64,000 nt of DNA. It comes from Lactifluus volemus. Taxonomy: Eukaryota > Basidiomycota > Agaricomycetes > Russulales > Russulaceae. The translations under genes and the position numbers were made by a program. Location of the stretch: assembly GCA_022376515.1 (NCBI GenBank), contig WTXI01000006.1, positions 558,001 through 622,000 on the forward strand. Direction: 5' to 3'. The notes beneath the pieces were generated by a model. That model was given only the letters and a program-made list of their open reading frames with translations, was not told the origin of the DNA and ran no database searches. Below are positions 25,401 through 40,073 of this stretch, in pieces. How positions within the stretch are numbered: the first letter of the stretch is position 1; each line of letters opens with the position of its first letter.

Positions 25401-28381
25401 TTGGCTTGGTCCATTCGGTCTATGAACTGTACGGTCCGACGTTGCAGGAGGCTGCTTGGTATACTGAGCCGGCTGTTCACCAAGTTCTTGCAGCACAGAG
25501 CATTCACCTGTCGTATGGATGACCTGGCCCTTACGGATGAGGGCAACACAAACCGGGCAGAACTCCTCCGTAACGGCGAAAATCTTGGCACGGAAGGAGC
25601 AATGGAGAATTTTCCGTCGCTCAATGACATTCCTGATGGCGAGAAGCCAGCGGCGCTTCAAAGACTTCTCCGGGAAGTGCTTCGTGACGACGAAAAGATG
25701 GCAGGACTTGATATGACCGTCAAATCACGACTAAGGGACCTCACAAAATCCATTGCAGATGCTGTCATGCCTCATGGCTTGTTGCGCAAGTTCCCACACA
25801 ACAACATGCAGACGATGACATTGTCTGGCGCCAAGGGTAGCGCGGTCAACGCTCAGCAGATTTCGTGTGCCTTGGGCCAGCAGGAGCTAGAAGGGCGTCG
25901 TGTCCCGGTCATGATCAGTGGCAAGACCCTACCCTCTTTCAAGGCATTTGAAACGAGGGCCATCGCTGGTGGATATGTTGCCAGCCGCTTCCTTACTGGG
26001 ATCAAACCGCAGGAATTCTTCTTTCATTGCATGGCTGGTCGCGAAGGTCTGATTGATACGGCCGTGAAGACGTCCCGCTCGGGCTACCTGCAACGTTCAC
26101 TAATAAAACATTTAGAGGCATCCGCGTTCATTATGATAATACGGTACGCGGGAGCGACGGTTCAGTATACCAGTTTCATTATGGCGGGGATGCACTCGAC
26201 GTCACGAAGCAAAAGCATCTATACCAATTCACTTTCATGGCGCAGAACATGAAGGCACTCATCGACCGATATCGACCGCGCAATGCTATGGGCTTGCTGG
26301 ACGACGAGCAAGCTCGAAGTATGCAAAGCGCGTTCTCAAAGCGTCAAAAGAAATCAAGGCTGGAGAATATCTTTCTAAAAGGGAAACCATGGCTACACCT
26401 CTGGAGCTCTTCGATCCTGCCCGCTTTTTAGGTAGCACATCCGAGAAGTTCGCAGAGCGGTTAAATGATTATATCAAAGCAACCCAGACAATCTACTCAA
26501 ATCAAAGGACGACGCTCTTCCAATCCGTCGCCGGCATGCTTCGCGGAGTGCAAATGACTTCCGCTTGATGATGATGTTCAAGTACCTGCGTAGCTTGGTG
26601 GAGCCGGGGGAGGCGGTTGGTTTGCTAGCTGGCCAAGGGTGAGTGTCGCCGTCGATATTCAATACCTCATCAGTTGACTTGTTGCAGCGTGGGTGAACCC
26701 TCCACACAAATGACGCTAAATACCTTCCACTTTGCTGGTGCGTGTCTCAGTTGATTTGGGTTCCCATCTGAGATGAAATTTAGGCCATGGTGCTGCCAAT
26801 GTCACCCTCGGCATCCCTCGGCTCCGTGAGATTGTGATGACGGCATCTCAGCAGCCCAAAACACCATCTATGACCATACCGATGACGAAAGTCACTTCTG
26901 TCGATCAAGCTGATGCGTTCGCTCGCAGAGCGTCCCGAGTCACACTTTCCCAAATCATTGACAGGGTGACTGTTGATGAGCGCCTCACCGTTAACAACCA
27001 GGCACGCAGGAAGCAGTTCACGATTGACATTGCATTCTACCCCGAACAGGAATACAATGCAGAGTTTGACGTATCACCCACGGAATTACTCCGAGCGTTT
27101 GGGACTCGCTTTCCGCTCATTCTGAAGCGTGAGATCCAACTGGAGATGAGAAAGCTTAGCGCCGATCTCAAGAATCAGATTGCCGAACTTGGAAAGGGTA
27201 AAGCAACGCCCCGAGAGGAAGGAGGCGCTTCGGCGGCAGCTGGAGATGCGGAAGACGACGCAGATGCAGACGCGGGGGAGCCTGTACCTAGAAGGGGCGA
27301 TGACGATGACAGTGAGATGGGCGACGGTGACGCAACCATGGAGAAGCATCACCGGCAGAAACAACAACAGGCGTCGTACGAGTCGGATGAGGACGAAGAA
27401 GTCGAGAGCGATATCGAGCCTATCGAGGCAGAATTAGAAGCTGCATACCCTTTGGATACAGATATGGCTACGAACGATGGGTCCAAGAAGAAATCCAGGA
27501 AAAAGGGTGGGCTAAAGGAAGTCATACGGAAGACGGAGGAAGCGTTTCTAGAGAACTTTCCCAATGCACCGCGTTCAACTTTAGCGCTCTCGGTGCACAA
27601 TAGAACTAGAGGTGAGTGGCGCATGTCTTCCAACGTTGAGTTGGATCGATCCCTGACTCGGACCTAGTTTGGATCTGATCTTCCCAAACTGTTGTTAGTG
27701 GGCATTGTGGAGCGTGTGTGTACAAAAACCGTCGTCCGGGAGATCCCTGGAATTGCCGATGTTTCCGAGTCAAAGAGGCGAACAAAGACGGGTCAATGAA
27801 GGTCGTGCCTTGTCGCTGAATAACTTGTGGGGCGACTGTTGACAGCCAGAGGCGCTGTAGATTACAACTAATGGCTCGAACTTCCGTGGCTTTGGCAGTT
27901 TGCATGTGCGACGAGGAACCTCTGATCGAGGAGGATGACGTTTACTCCAACGACATCTACGCCATCCTTACCGCATACGGTGTAGAGATGGCCCGCGCGG
28001 CTATCGTACGAGAGATAAGTGGCGTGTTTGGCGTCTACAGCATCGAGGTCGATATCAGGCACCTGGAATTGATTGCGGACTACATGGTAGGTATTAAAAT
28101 TATAAATTCGAACGTTCATCTGAATTCTGTGAACACCAGACATTCGAAGGGGGCTATAAGCCATTCAATCGGAAGGGTATCAGCATGCACTCATCTCCGC
28201 TATTGAAAGCTTCCTTCGAGACAACCGGTGCATTTCTTTCGGAGGCGACGATTTATGGCGACTTTGACGATCTTCAAACGCCTTCTGGAAATTTGGTGAT
28301 CGGGCGCCCGATATAGGCGGTACAGGAGTATTTGATGTGGTTGTGCCAGTAGCGCAAGAGGACGGTAACAAAAGTATATGA
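22420..28381 (+). CDS. RPA1: DNA-directed RNA polymerase I largest subunit RPA190
   Basis: RPA190 forms the catalytic core of Pol I, which makes the 35S pre-rRNA. Start at 22420 gives [19 protein letters not shown]. The clamp has [18 protein letters not shown] and TCLFCHHFK zinc ligands. [35 protein letters not shown] and the Mg-binding NADFDGDEMN loop follow. This loop is assembled from three minute exons, 24677-24690 (14 nt), 24753-24770 (18 nt) and 24820-24840 (21 nt). Downstream are the bridge/trigger region ([56 protein letters not shown]). A Pol I-specific acidic insert rich in Asp/Glu follows, then [19 protein letters not shown] near the end. At least six single bases appear missing (25442-25452 region, 26117, 26317, 26553, 27761 and near 28310). 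Polypeptide length is about 1,650 residues. Confidence 0.93.
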
Positions 28382-28502
28382 GTCATAGCTAATTAGTATG
28401 AATGTGGAGAGTGACGTGACTATTGTGACAGGACGCGTTTTTGTGGCAAAAAGTGCTTTGCTTTGCTCCGTTTCCAAGTCGATTCCCTCCAATTACGCCG
28501 AT

Positions 28503-29350
28503 ATGCCTCGACAGGTCCTCGTCGACCTTCCACTCGAACGCTTTCTTCAACCCGTCTCTGACGATCCCAATCTACCAACTCCGCCTACAGGCTCTAAGCG
28601 CTCAAGATCTCCGTCCCTCGCTCATTCCATCTTCAGCCCCGCGAAAAGGCGAATCCTTGAGCAGGAAGGACTTTTCCCTCCTTCTCACTCGCGTCCCTAC
28701 TCGAGTTCCGGCACTCAATCGCTTCGTCCTCGCCGTAGGGCACTTTTACACGGTCTGAGTGGCTCGAAACATCCTCTTGGCTCCAACCTCGCTAGTATTC
28801 TCGACACCCCTATATCGACCCGCGTCGACCCTGTCCCCACCCTTATCCCCGCATCGCCACGCGAACCAAGGCGAATATCTCCACGCCTTTCGCCCTTACC
28901 ACAATCCCCATCCCCTCCGCCTCCACTACGCCAACCCGCACGTCACCACGACGGAGAACCCGCTCGCAGACGATGACGACGACGACGCCTATCATGGTCC
29001 CGCGTGAGGTGCTCCCTTCACCCGACCGTAGGTCCGCGCACTATCCTGGGTTTGATGTACACGTGGACATGCATATAGCTTTACCCTGCACGCGTTCGAA
29101 GGCCCGTGCCAAAGAAGAGGCGGCGCGTGTTCAGGAGGGCGGCGAGGCGGCCAAGGAGAATGTCCGGCCAGAGGTGGTTTATTCGTCTTTGAAGGGCAAT
29201 TTCAAAGTGGATGCGACCCCACGGCGCTCAGCAAGACTCCGCACAAACAACGGCAAAACATGTTCGACTTTGCAGAAGGTAGCCGTGCTTGATATGAGGG
29301 GCCGCGAGCGTCGCCGGAGTACTCTGCACGACTCGTCTCTGCAGTTTTAG
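28503..29350 (+). CDS. Unknown protein rich in Ser-Pro/Thr-Pro sites
   Basis: I do not recognise this gene. Start at 28503 gives MPRQVLVDLPLERFLQPVSDD, followed by many proline-directed sites (SRSPS, SIFSPAKRRILEQEGLFPP, TPISTRVDP, RISPRLSPLPQSPSPPP). After an acidic DDDDDD run the frame changes to REVLPSPDRRSAHYPGFDVHVD, then KRSKAR-type basic segments, KENVRPEVVYSSLKG and ATPRRSARLR, ending RRSTLHDSSLQF. A KEN motif (KENVRP) and RxxL-like elements would fit APC/C control of a cell-cycle protein, but that is inference. The frame change near 28970-29005 probably reflects one or two missing bases rather than an intron. It starts 122 bp after the RPA1 stop on the same strand. Confidence 0.55.
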
Positions 29351-29892
29351 TCGTTCAAGGACGCAAGTTTTGTTGTTCATAGTTTTCTTTCATTGTGTGC
29401 ATTCGTTTGATGCTTTGATATCTGGATATTGCTCATCTACGCCCACGTGCAGGCGGTATTTATTGAACCCCCAACAAACCCCATCATTTTAGATAAACCC
29501 ATACTGTGTCAACGAGTTCCGTCCGTTTTACTGTGCTTTCTTTTTTTTTTAACCCGATATCACCACTTCCGACAATCATCGTGTGCGGTTTTGTTCCTTG
29601 CCAGTGTGCTCGTTACGCGAGCCGATCCCTATGTTCTAAGACTTATGTATATGTTTCATCTTGACGCGTCAATAAAACAAAAGAATCACTACCCTCTGCA
29701 TTCGGTAAATGACCAATTTTATTGGTGATTCGAAGGTTAGGGTCATCAAAACATCATCGTACATCAAATAAGATGAGGGAGTATTAACAAGTAAGATCAA
29801 CGGGGCAGTACACGTATCAGGAGATAAAGCAAGGACATGGTCCGAGGAGGGGCATCGCATAATGTCGAGAGAGAAAAAAGCAAACCTAGAAA
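29351..29892. other. Convergent 3' intergenic region
   Basis: About 540 bp between the SP-rich gene and the stomatin gene. A T-run (29549-29559) and AT-rich stretches typical of fungal 3' ends are present. No coding sequence or repeat was recognised. Confidence 0.5.
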
Positions 29893-31138
29893 TTAGACAT
29901 CTGAGATCGTGTTTAAGAGCCCAGCACGTCCAACAGCACCAAGATCTTCGTCTTGTACCCTCACCGTGGACGGGCCGGCTTGTGGTTGGCCGAGATGACC
30001 GATGACATCGCTTTGTAGTTGCATGGGCACGAAAACGACCTTGCTGTGCGCGCTTTTCGCCATTTGCTGTAAGCCTCGAGTTGACGAATCTGCATGGCCG
30101 CTGGAGAAGCGAGAATGTCTGCGGCCTGACGCATGAGACGGGCCGCGTCGACTTCGGCGCGCGCAGCGATGACTTTGCTCTCTCCGATACGCTTCTGTTG
30201 GGCGGCGCTGGAGAGCGAGGCGGAAACTTCGGGGAGAAGATGATGTCCTTGATGAGGATGCCCTCGATCGCTACGCCCCACTTGTCCGCTACGTCGCCCA
30301 CAATTTCGGCAATCTCAAACGCGATCGCCTCGCGCTCGGTGACGACGGATTGGACTGCTCGCGCACCGACGACGTGACGAAGGGTGGTCATCGCACGTTC
30401 GATGAGGCCTGGCGTAAATCAGAGATGCCAAACGCAGCCCGGTAAGGATTCGCGATTTGGAAATAATGACAGAGTCACTGTGTGTGTGTGAGTGTGTGAG
30501 AATTTTGTTGCCTAGTCAACCGAGGGGGGGAGGGGTTGAAACGTACATTTCCACGTTGACGTTGTCCGAGTGATGACAGACTGTCGGCCAATAGAAATTA
30601 TCTGAATCTTGACGTCTACGACACGGAGCGACTCGGTGCAGACGTTGACCCGGACCAGGCCCGGGTCACGGACTGGTAGAACTGACCGAAGCGCGAGACA
30701 AGTCCCACGGAGCCTGTAAACTAGATAAATACTAGAATGGACGGTTGCATATAAAGACCGACCTTGATGAACCTCTTTGAATGGATTGGGGAGAGGGCAA
30801 CAAGGGATAGCTCCGCAAAAACCGATACAGTTCCGAGTGTTTGCATCATTGAACCATAGAAACCGTGAGGACATTCTCGACGCCCATGTCCTGTGCGTAG
30901 GAAGGTTGCATCTCATCCTTCCTGAGAGGCTGCACCTTGAGAGTATGTGACTTGGGTGCGCTTGCGCGATGATTCTCGCGCGGGATATCGTCGGTCACTG
31001 CAACCTTGACTTTGAGGGATACGGAAGGAACTAATAGGGGTGACACTTACCATGAGGAGCGTCATGATCGACGACGTTCCCGTGTGAGGATGAGGACGGT
31101 GACGGGAGACGGTCCTTCCTGTCCAGGCTAGCAGACAT
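29893..31138 (-). CDS. Stomatin-like SPFH/Band 7 protein
   Basis: Stomatins are hairpin membrane proteins that oligomerise and organise membrane domains, in some fungi at mitochondria. Start at 31138 gives MSASLDRKDRLPSPSSSS, then HTLKVQPLRKDEMQPSYAQD. The region before Band 7 is CGAIPCCPLPNPFKEV, a palmitoylation-type cysteine cluster. Band 7 reads GSVGLVSRFGQFYQSVDPGLV, VNVCTESLRVVDVKIQII and TTLRHVVGARAVQSVVTERE. WGVAIEGILIKDIIFSPEV, QKRIGESKVIAARAEVDAARLMR and the C-terminal QLEALQQMAKSAHSKVVFVP follow, ending GRAGLLNTISDV. Six missing single bases are inferred near 30667, 30566, 30462, 30407, 30232 and 30071. Each restores the family sequence exactly at the break. A GT/AC microsatellite lies in one intron. 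Confidence 0.88.
30478..30500. repeat. (TG)n microsatellite in stomatin intron
   Basis: A short TG/TGAG repeat lies just 3' (minus-strand sense) of a G-rich run, close to the acceptor of a stomatin intron. It is simple sequence of no evident role. Confidence 0.6.
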
Positions 31139-31865
31139 GGGGGTGCTGATTCACTGGTTCAGATTGTGAGAAGCCCCAAAGTGGCCTGTTATATAATGAA
31201 CGTGTCACGTTCACCTGTTGCGCAGCTCCTGCCACAGGCACGCCCTGCTGGATAGCACATGTACACTGATCTTAATGACACATTTCCGAGCTTTGGACCC
31301 TATACCTATACCATCTGTTTAATGGATGCTGAATGCGCAGCACACATAGTACAGCCTCACGAGGCTGTGTTGCACTCAACCTCGGGCCGCGGACCATCAT
31401 CATGTGCTGGATCAGAGTTGTACCCTCGAACGAATGGCGTATTTGCACTGAGCGTCAATCACACCCTCATACTCCGCCTTTTCACGATTCGGCGGCCGAC
31501 TCTAATGATTCGCTGTTACAACGACCAAGCCACGCAGTCGACATTGCACCCGCCTGCGTCTCACGGCCGCCATCTCGGTTTGCTAAAATTATTTATATAT
31601 TTTATTTTTGAAATTACAGCCACGACAGCATTCTATACGTCATGACTGAGAAGGTCCCTGATCAGCTCCAAAACATGTGTCGATGTGGACCCCACGTCCG
31701 TTCAGCAAGGGCAATTTTTCTGTTAGCAGCGGCGGTCTAAGACAGTAACAGCAAACTAGATGTACAGCATACATAGATACAGAAAACTCGCATCAATCAT
31801 ACAATGTGTACTCGTTCATCCACATAGCAAAGATCTAGCACGCACGAGAAAAAAAAACTATGCAA
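31139..31865. other. Intergenic region between stomatin start and SNF1 stop
   Basis: Roughly 0.7 kb. The right part is the 3' flank of SNF1, and the left part is the stomatin promoter. No gene, repeat or RNA structure was recognised. Confidence 0.5.
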
Positions 31866-34116
<2,251 letters not shown>

Positions 34117-34230
34117 GGTGGCTCTGTTGCTGGCTGGCCCAAGTAACTGCGACGAAATCTGATTTTGCTTATTTGTATTTATTTGGTTATTCCTTAACCC
34201 ACAATTACGTCATCGCTACTTTTCTTCAAC

Positions 34231-35233
34231 ATGACCAGGACCACGCATTGGCTTATCAAGGCGGAACCCAATTCCCGCATAGTCAAGGGTAAAGATGTTA
34301 AAGTGAGTGCAACTTTTGACACACTTTGCTTTTATTCAATTACATCCGCATCCAAGTTTAGCGTCGAAGACTTTGAACAAGTCGGAACAACCTCATGGGA
34401 AGGAGTCAGGAACCCAGAAGCGAGAAATCTCATGAAAGAAATGCTAGTCGGAGATAAGGTACATTTAGTCCGTAATTTGTCCTCAAAGCGTTTATCAACG
34501 CGCTCCAGGTTTTATTTTATCACTCTAGTTGCAACAATCCAGGTATGTATCGACGTCGAGAATTGTCTGTTCTGAAGGATGCTGAGCACCCTTTCATCAG
34601 GTATTGCTGGGTTCGCTGTGGTACACCTATTTCTGTCATTTTCTGTGTACGTGCTTTTCTAACTGGGTGTTTTGATGCATAGGTCACAAAGGAGGCGTAT
34701 CCAGATTGTAAGTATCTCGTGCTCTGCCCTGATGGCCTCATTCTCAACCTGTGCAGACACCGCATGGGATCCGTACGTTGCAATCCGTTAAATATTCTGT
34801 TCTTGTTTGTAATCATGTGTAGAGAACATCCGTATTATGATCCTGTGCGTTACAGCCAATCTTCATTTTTCCTGACCTGTTCTTTGACAGCCTTCAGAAA
34901 TCCGAGGAGTCCAAGCCAAAGTGGTTCATGGTCGACGTGCAATTCAAATCACGCGCGACGCATTTTATACCCTACCGCCTCCTGCGTGAGATCGCTGCCG
35001 GTGATGCAAAGCCGTCCACCGATATTGAATACATTGGAGAGGAGGATGTGAAGGCGATCAAAGGTAATTTGAAGCGTCGTGATAAGCTTGAGCTAGAACC
35101 AACAGTATTCTGCCGTGCAGACATGGCCTTAGTCCACCGTGGACGGTTGAGTGTACAACGAGTACAAACAGAAGCATGGAATGTGATCGAGAAAATGGCA
35201 GAGAAGGGGGGTGGAATGAGGAGGAGGTACTAA
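34231..35233 (+). CDS. EVE-domain protein, THYN1 (thymocyte nuclear protein 1) homologue
   Basis: EVE domains belong to the PUA-like fold and are thought to bind modified bases in DNA or RNA. The start gives MTRTTHWLIKAEPNSRIVKGKDVK, joined to FSVEDFEQVGTTSWEGVRNPEARN and LMKEMLVGDKVLFYHSSCNNPGIAGF. The protein continues VTKEAYPDYTAWDPEHPYYDPKSEESKPKWFMVDV and closes with PLR-like VHRGRLSVQRV. The middle is cut into five very short exons: 34509-34542 (34 nt), 34601-34620 (20), 34683-34707 (25), 34757-34772 (16) and 34823-34844 (22). Phases agree and no base is missing. The WEGVRNPEARN and FYHSSC motifs are diagnostic for this family. Confidence 0.92.
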
Positions 35234-35552
35234 AAGGGAAGGGAAGGAGAAAAAGAGAGGGAGAGGTGGTAAGGAGCCAAAAAAAGAGGAAGGTAGCTAG
35301 CTAGCTGTATGCGGGTCGTGGGAGATAATATTAGTAATATCAATAGCACGTGGTAAGTGTATGCGTGGGTGTGTGTGTGTGCGCGTGTTGAGGCCGTACA
35401 AGTCCCGGAAAGGGTACGTTCTCGTTCTCATCTCATCCCTTCCCGCTCGGTCTCGCCTTACCCTGCCGTTCTTCCCTCTCTCTTTGGGGTATATACACCC
35501 TTTTCCTACCTCTCATTTCCTTTCTCTGCTCCTCGCTGTCTTTCTCTCGGTC
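35234..35552. other. PSY2 promoter and 5' leader
   Basis: Purine-rich sequence changes to GT-rich then pyrimidine-rich sequence ahead of the PSY2 start. A (GCTA)n run occurs at about 35293-35305 and a GT run at 35368-35381. Long CT stretches before the ATG are typical for highly used basidiomycete promoters. Confidence 0.45.
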
Positions 35553-38500
35553 ATGAGCAGTGCAGATGCTGTATCCGTCTCTACAGCTTCCTCTTCCTCC
35601 ACATCCGGTCCTCTTTCCCCTTCATCATCTGGCACAGGTCAGGTCGATCCGCCTTCCGACCTACACGCGCTCCACCCCACCCTATCCACACATGTCACCA
35701 CCCACTCACCAACAAACGCGGTCTCTGTCGTGCTCGATTCTCGCGTCGACGGTCTTTCCTCCGGCGTCGGCGAACATGCGTTTATGATAGTCGAGGGCGA
35801 AAGCCAGGACGACTCGGTTGACGATGTCACCCATGAGAACGTAGACGTTCAGGGTAGGGAAGGCGTCATGGTCATGGACAACGGAGATGATGCTCAGCAG
35901 TGGTTTCACGAACATGAAAACCACGAGCTCAAACGCGTCAAGGTACGTCCCCTTACCCAATGGCCGTCCTGTGCAGTTTTGTGTTCCTGGGATATGCCAC
36001 TCATTCGGGACGATCTGACGTATCCTCTCACCTTTAAGGTCTATGAGCTTATTAACTCGCGTTGGGTTGACCAGGGCACGGCCTTGTGCTTTGGTCAATA
36101 CGAGGATGGCGAAGCAGCCCTCGTCGCAAAAGCCGAGGCAAACATGTCAGAGATCATCCTCAAAACGACCATACGCTCCAGTGACGTTTATCAGCGCCAG
36201 CAAGGTCCGTAAGATAGTCCTTCGGTCCCATCTCCTTCTGGCCGTGAATTTAGTGATGTTCTTGTTCAGATACCCTGATCGTCTGGACAGAGCCGGATGG
36301 CGTCGACTATGCACTCAGCTTTCAAGATCCGGAGGGTTGCATGGAATTGTGGAATTTCATACTCGAGGTGCAGAGCTTGCGTGCGAATAGCGGTGGTGCG
36401 TGTGTTGTTCAGGGCTGAACTTGCGCGCTGTGTCCTTAAACTTCTAAAAGATCAGCAAGGGGAATCGTCGTCTCCACTGGCAGGACCTGAGCCATCGATT
36501 ACTACCACCAGCATTATCCGCTCTGGCCATTTACCACAACCTGCGCTGGGAATCATAATGGAAATAGACAAGGCTATTCGCGCGCTGTCTCGGACCCCAG
36601 CCATCAAAGACAAGATCTGTGAATACATTCAACGCGCGGTCCGTGGTTTCTTGCGGGATATATGCGTGGCCCTTACAGGTTGTCCCAGGATTATATAAAA
36701 GCCATGATTGACGTCATGCATCAGGCGGAGGATCTGGAGAATCTTGACAATCTCCATTCACTATGCGCTCTGATGCAAACGATACGTGAGTCGTGATCTC
36801 CGCCGCCAAGAAGGGCTAAAATAAATTACGTAGTCATGATGAGCGATCACAGCATGTACGAGCACATTTTGGATGATGACCGTTTCTTCGGTGTACTAGG
36901 GATGCTTGAATGTGCGTTCCAGTCTAGTCCTTCCCTTCATCCTCTTACGACCTTCATAATAGATGACCCGGAGTTTCCTGTTCACAAAGCCAATTATCGC
37001 GACTTCCTTCGCGATTCAACTCGCTATCACCAACCCATCATCATCCACGATCCCGTCGTTCAGAGGAAAATACATCACACATACCGCCTTCTCTTTCTCA
37101 AGGACGTTGTCCTGGCCCGAGCCCTGGATGATTCGACGTTCAACGTGCTCAATTCATGCATCATCTTCAATCAGATTGATATCATCACCCATGTGCAGAA
37201 CGACGTGGAGTTCCTACAGGACATCGTTGGCTTATTTCTCAGTCCAAGCTCTGGCTCATCCATCTCCCTCAATGGCGATGCAAGAGACAGGTCGGGTGTT
37301 CACGTGGACACGAATCCCGAGTCGTTGTCCAATGGCATTGATGAAAGCAATCGCCGTCGTCGCGAGGTTATTCTTCTCATCCAACAACTCTGCATCATGG
37401 GCAAGAACGTCCAACTACCAACACGCATGGCGCTCTTCAAGACGCTTGTTGACCGTGGGATTGTGCACTCCGTACAATGGGCGCTCGGTGAATCTGAAGG
37501 AACGGAGACTGGACAGCAGATGATTGCGGTGGCGGGTGAGGTGCTCATCACCTTATTAGACCATGACGTGAACGGCGTTCGCGAACATGTGGTAAAACAA
37601 TGCGAGGGCTTTGAGGCTCGCGAGAGCCGGGACGAGTCTCTGCTCACTTTATTATGCAGACTAATGGTACGAAGTCGGGATCTAGCGGTACAAACTGTCG
37701 TGGGAGACTCACTAAAGTTGATGCTGGAGATGCCGCCACCGGATATGAACGAAGTTGTGCGTGCCTTTCGACATTGTGTAGCCGTGCCATTCATGAAATT
37801 CTCCTTTGGCAGCAAACCCCGGCAAAGCCCTTCTCTCGGACAAGAGATGACGCCCGAACGGAGAAATTCCTCGATTATTTTTACAAACTTTGTATACATT
37901 CGCTCCTCAAACCCATCTTTGATGTTCCGGATCATAAACAACACCCACTTGGTAAGGACTACCGGCATCAAATTTTAAAACTACGGTTTTTAAATCAATT
38001 TCAGATTCGAATCTTATTTTAACGCGCGAAAACACAAACCTTTATCTATCTTTATGCGAATTGTTATCCACTTTCGCTTCGCAACATTCTTTCCGGGGCC
38101 ATTTCTTCATGCTCACTTCCGGCATATCCTCTCACGTTGCTACCCTTTTGTCTACCAAAGATAAACATCTCCGTCTTGGTCAGTGGCCTTCAGTATCTCA
38201 TTTATCTTATCTAACCTTGCCGATAGCTGCCCTCCGCTTCTTCCGAATACACCTAAAAAACAACAACCGAAACTTTTTAAACCATCTCATCAAGTTGGAG
38301 TCTTCAGGCCCATTTTTGAGTTGACTATCAAGGAATCTCGTCGCGATACCCTAGTCAGTTCGTCATGTCAGGAGTTCTTTGAATTTATGCGTCGAGTACG
38401 TCAACCGCATATTTTCCTGTGGCTAATACTCAGCGCAATGCAGGAAAATATGAAAGAGCTGATCTCTCATGTTATGATCAACTATGAAGACCGGATAAAG

Positions 38501-39437
38501 CAGCTCTCAGATTCCCGCTTTTGTGGCCAATGCTTCAGAGGCTTCATACGACGCTATGAGATGAACATACATCCTCCTCCGCCAGAACTCGAAGAAAAGC
38601 CTCCACCAAGGTAGGTTTTCTCCCCGCTATGAATTTGAAGGCCATTCTTAACTAATATTCCTTTGAGTCAACCATCGGAGATGCGCCGCGTTGATCTTGA
38701 CGAGGAGTCTTACTTCAATGCCGACGATGACGAAGATGACGAAGATGGTGTTGCTCCCGGTCCGCACCCAGTGCCAACCCCTGCACTGCCCACACTTCTC
38801 CCCCCCTCTCTCGCCCGCTTTCAATTCAACCCAAAACGGAGACGGCAGCGAATGCCTGGCATTCCGCTGCGAACAGGTCTCGCTGGCGCTACGCAGCGCG
38901 TGCCCGCCCCTGCAACGCCGATTCACCTTCCGCGCACCCCTCCCATGGTTCGCTCGTCGATTATGGCGATGATGACGAGCAATCGTCAGATCCCGAAGAC
39001 GCACTCCTCGAATCGCTCGTCTCGTCCAAGCCGACCTCAAGTGCTGGTGCTGGCACCTCCATCTCACCTATGACCGCGTCCACGGCCGCAACGACAGCCG
39101 CGATAACAATAACAACAACGACATCGGCAACCACTCCGACAACAGCCACCACGGCAACCACAATCTCCGGGCCTGGCGCAACCGGCGGAGCTGGATTCGT
39201 GCCTTTGCGGGCAGAGAAGCGCAGGCGTGCCGAGGATGACGAGGACGAGATGGGTTTCGAGCGGCTAGTCGGCAACAAAACCAAACGTCCGCCAAGAAGG
39301 GCGCTGCAGGGACCGGAGAAGAAGGCCCGAAACGGATTCGGTTACGATTTGGCGCAGCCAGCTTGGCTGCAGCGTCATCCACGCTGCCCACGGCGGCACG
39401 CTCAGAACCGGGCGTTAAGGACGGAGATACGGGATAG
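35553..39437 (+). CDS. PSY2: Protein phosphatase 4 regulatory subunit 3 (PSY2/SMEK)
   Basis: PSY2/SMEK directs PP4 to substrates in the DNA-damage response and other pathways. A Ser-rich leader begins MSSADAVSVSTASSSS. The EVH1/PH-like domain reads KRVKVYELINSRWVDQGTALCFGQYE, TTIRSSDVYQRQQDTLIVWTEPDGVDYALSFQDPEGC. The SMEK repeat domain follows with AEDLENLDNLHSLCALMQTI, HILDDDRFFGVLGMLE, DPEFPVHKANYRDFL and DEFLQDI-type elements. FLDYFYKLCIHSLLKPIFD, LRFFRIHLKNNNRNFLNHLIK and VMINYEDRIKQLSDS come next. The C-terminus is acidic and Thr/Ala-rich, then basic, and ends GVKDGDTG. Frame changes near 37760, between 38850 and 38950, and near 39290 indicate missing bases. Each restored frame matches the family order. 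Confidence 0.9.
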
Positions 39438-40073
39438 GACCTTAGCTAGTTGGGGCGAGTATAAAGTTACTTATAGCCGTGCTTCAAATGCTTTCACGGT
39501 TGCACATCTCGCTTTTCCTTTTCACTCAAGTAGATTGCCCCAGTGACGCTTGTGTCGACATGTATCCTTGTATTCGTTTTTTTTTACTCAGCGACCCCTC
39601 CATATTCGTGGTATTGCATCCAGCAGACATCAAACTAGATTTCGCAAGTATCGATAGTATACAGGCCTGTGCAAAAGCAAATTGTACCCGACGACGGGGA
39701 GGCTAGTTAAAGGGAACAGCAACATGGTATGCAAGAAGTTCGAAGACACTGGGAAGGGGAAGGTGGTGCAGACACTGTGCGTACGAGTATGATTACGAAG
39801 CATGGGTGTATATATCAAGATGAATCGCAGGGAGAGGGGGGGGGTTAACAATATGAGGATGCAGTGAAATGAACAGGCTCGAGAAAAGTGTTGTGAACGG
39901 GACAGACAATTAAGCAGCAGCATGGCAAAGAGAGAAATAGATAGATAGATACGAACAAACAGTCCGTAGTTGGTGCGTGAACAGGAAGACCAGAGAGAAA
40001 AATGACGAGAAAGATGGGGGAAATGTATGTTCATATATATAGACTGCTACAAACTTATGCCGCGTCACTACCT
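39438..40073. other. Convergent 3' intergenic region
   Basis: About 640 bp between the stops of PSY2 and the Whi3-like gene. A T9 run, a G-rich run and a (GATA)n microsatellite at about 39937-39951 are the only notable elements. No gene was recognised. Confidence 0.5.
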
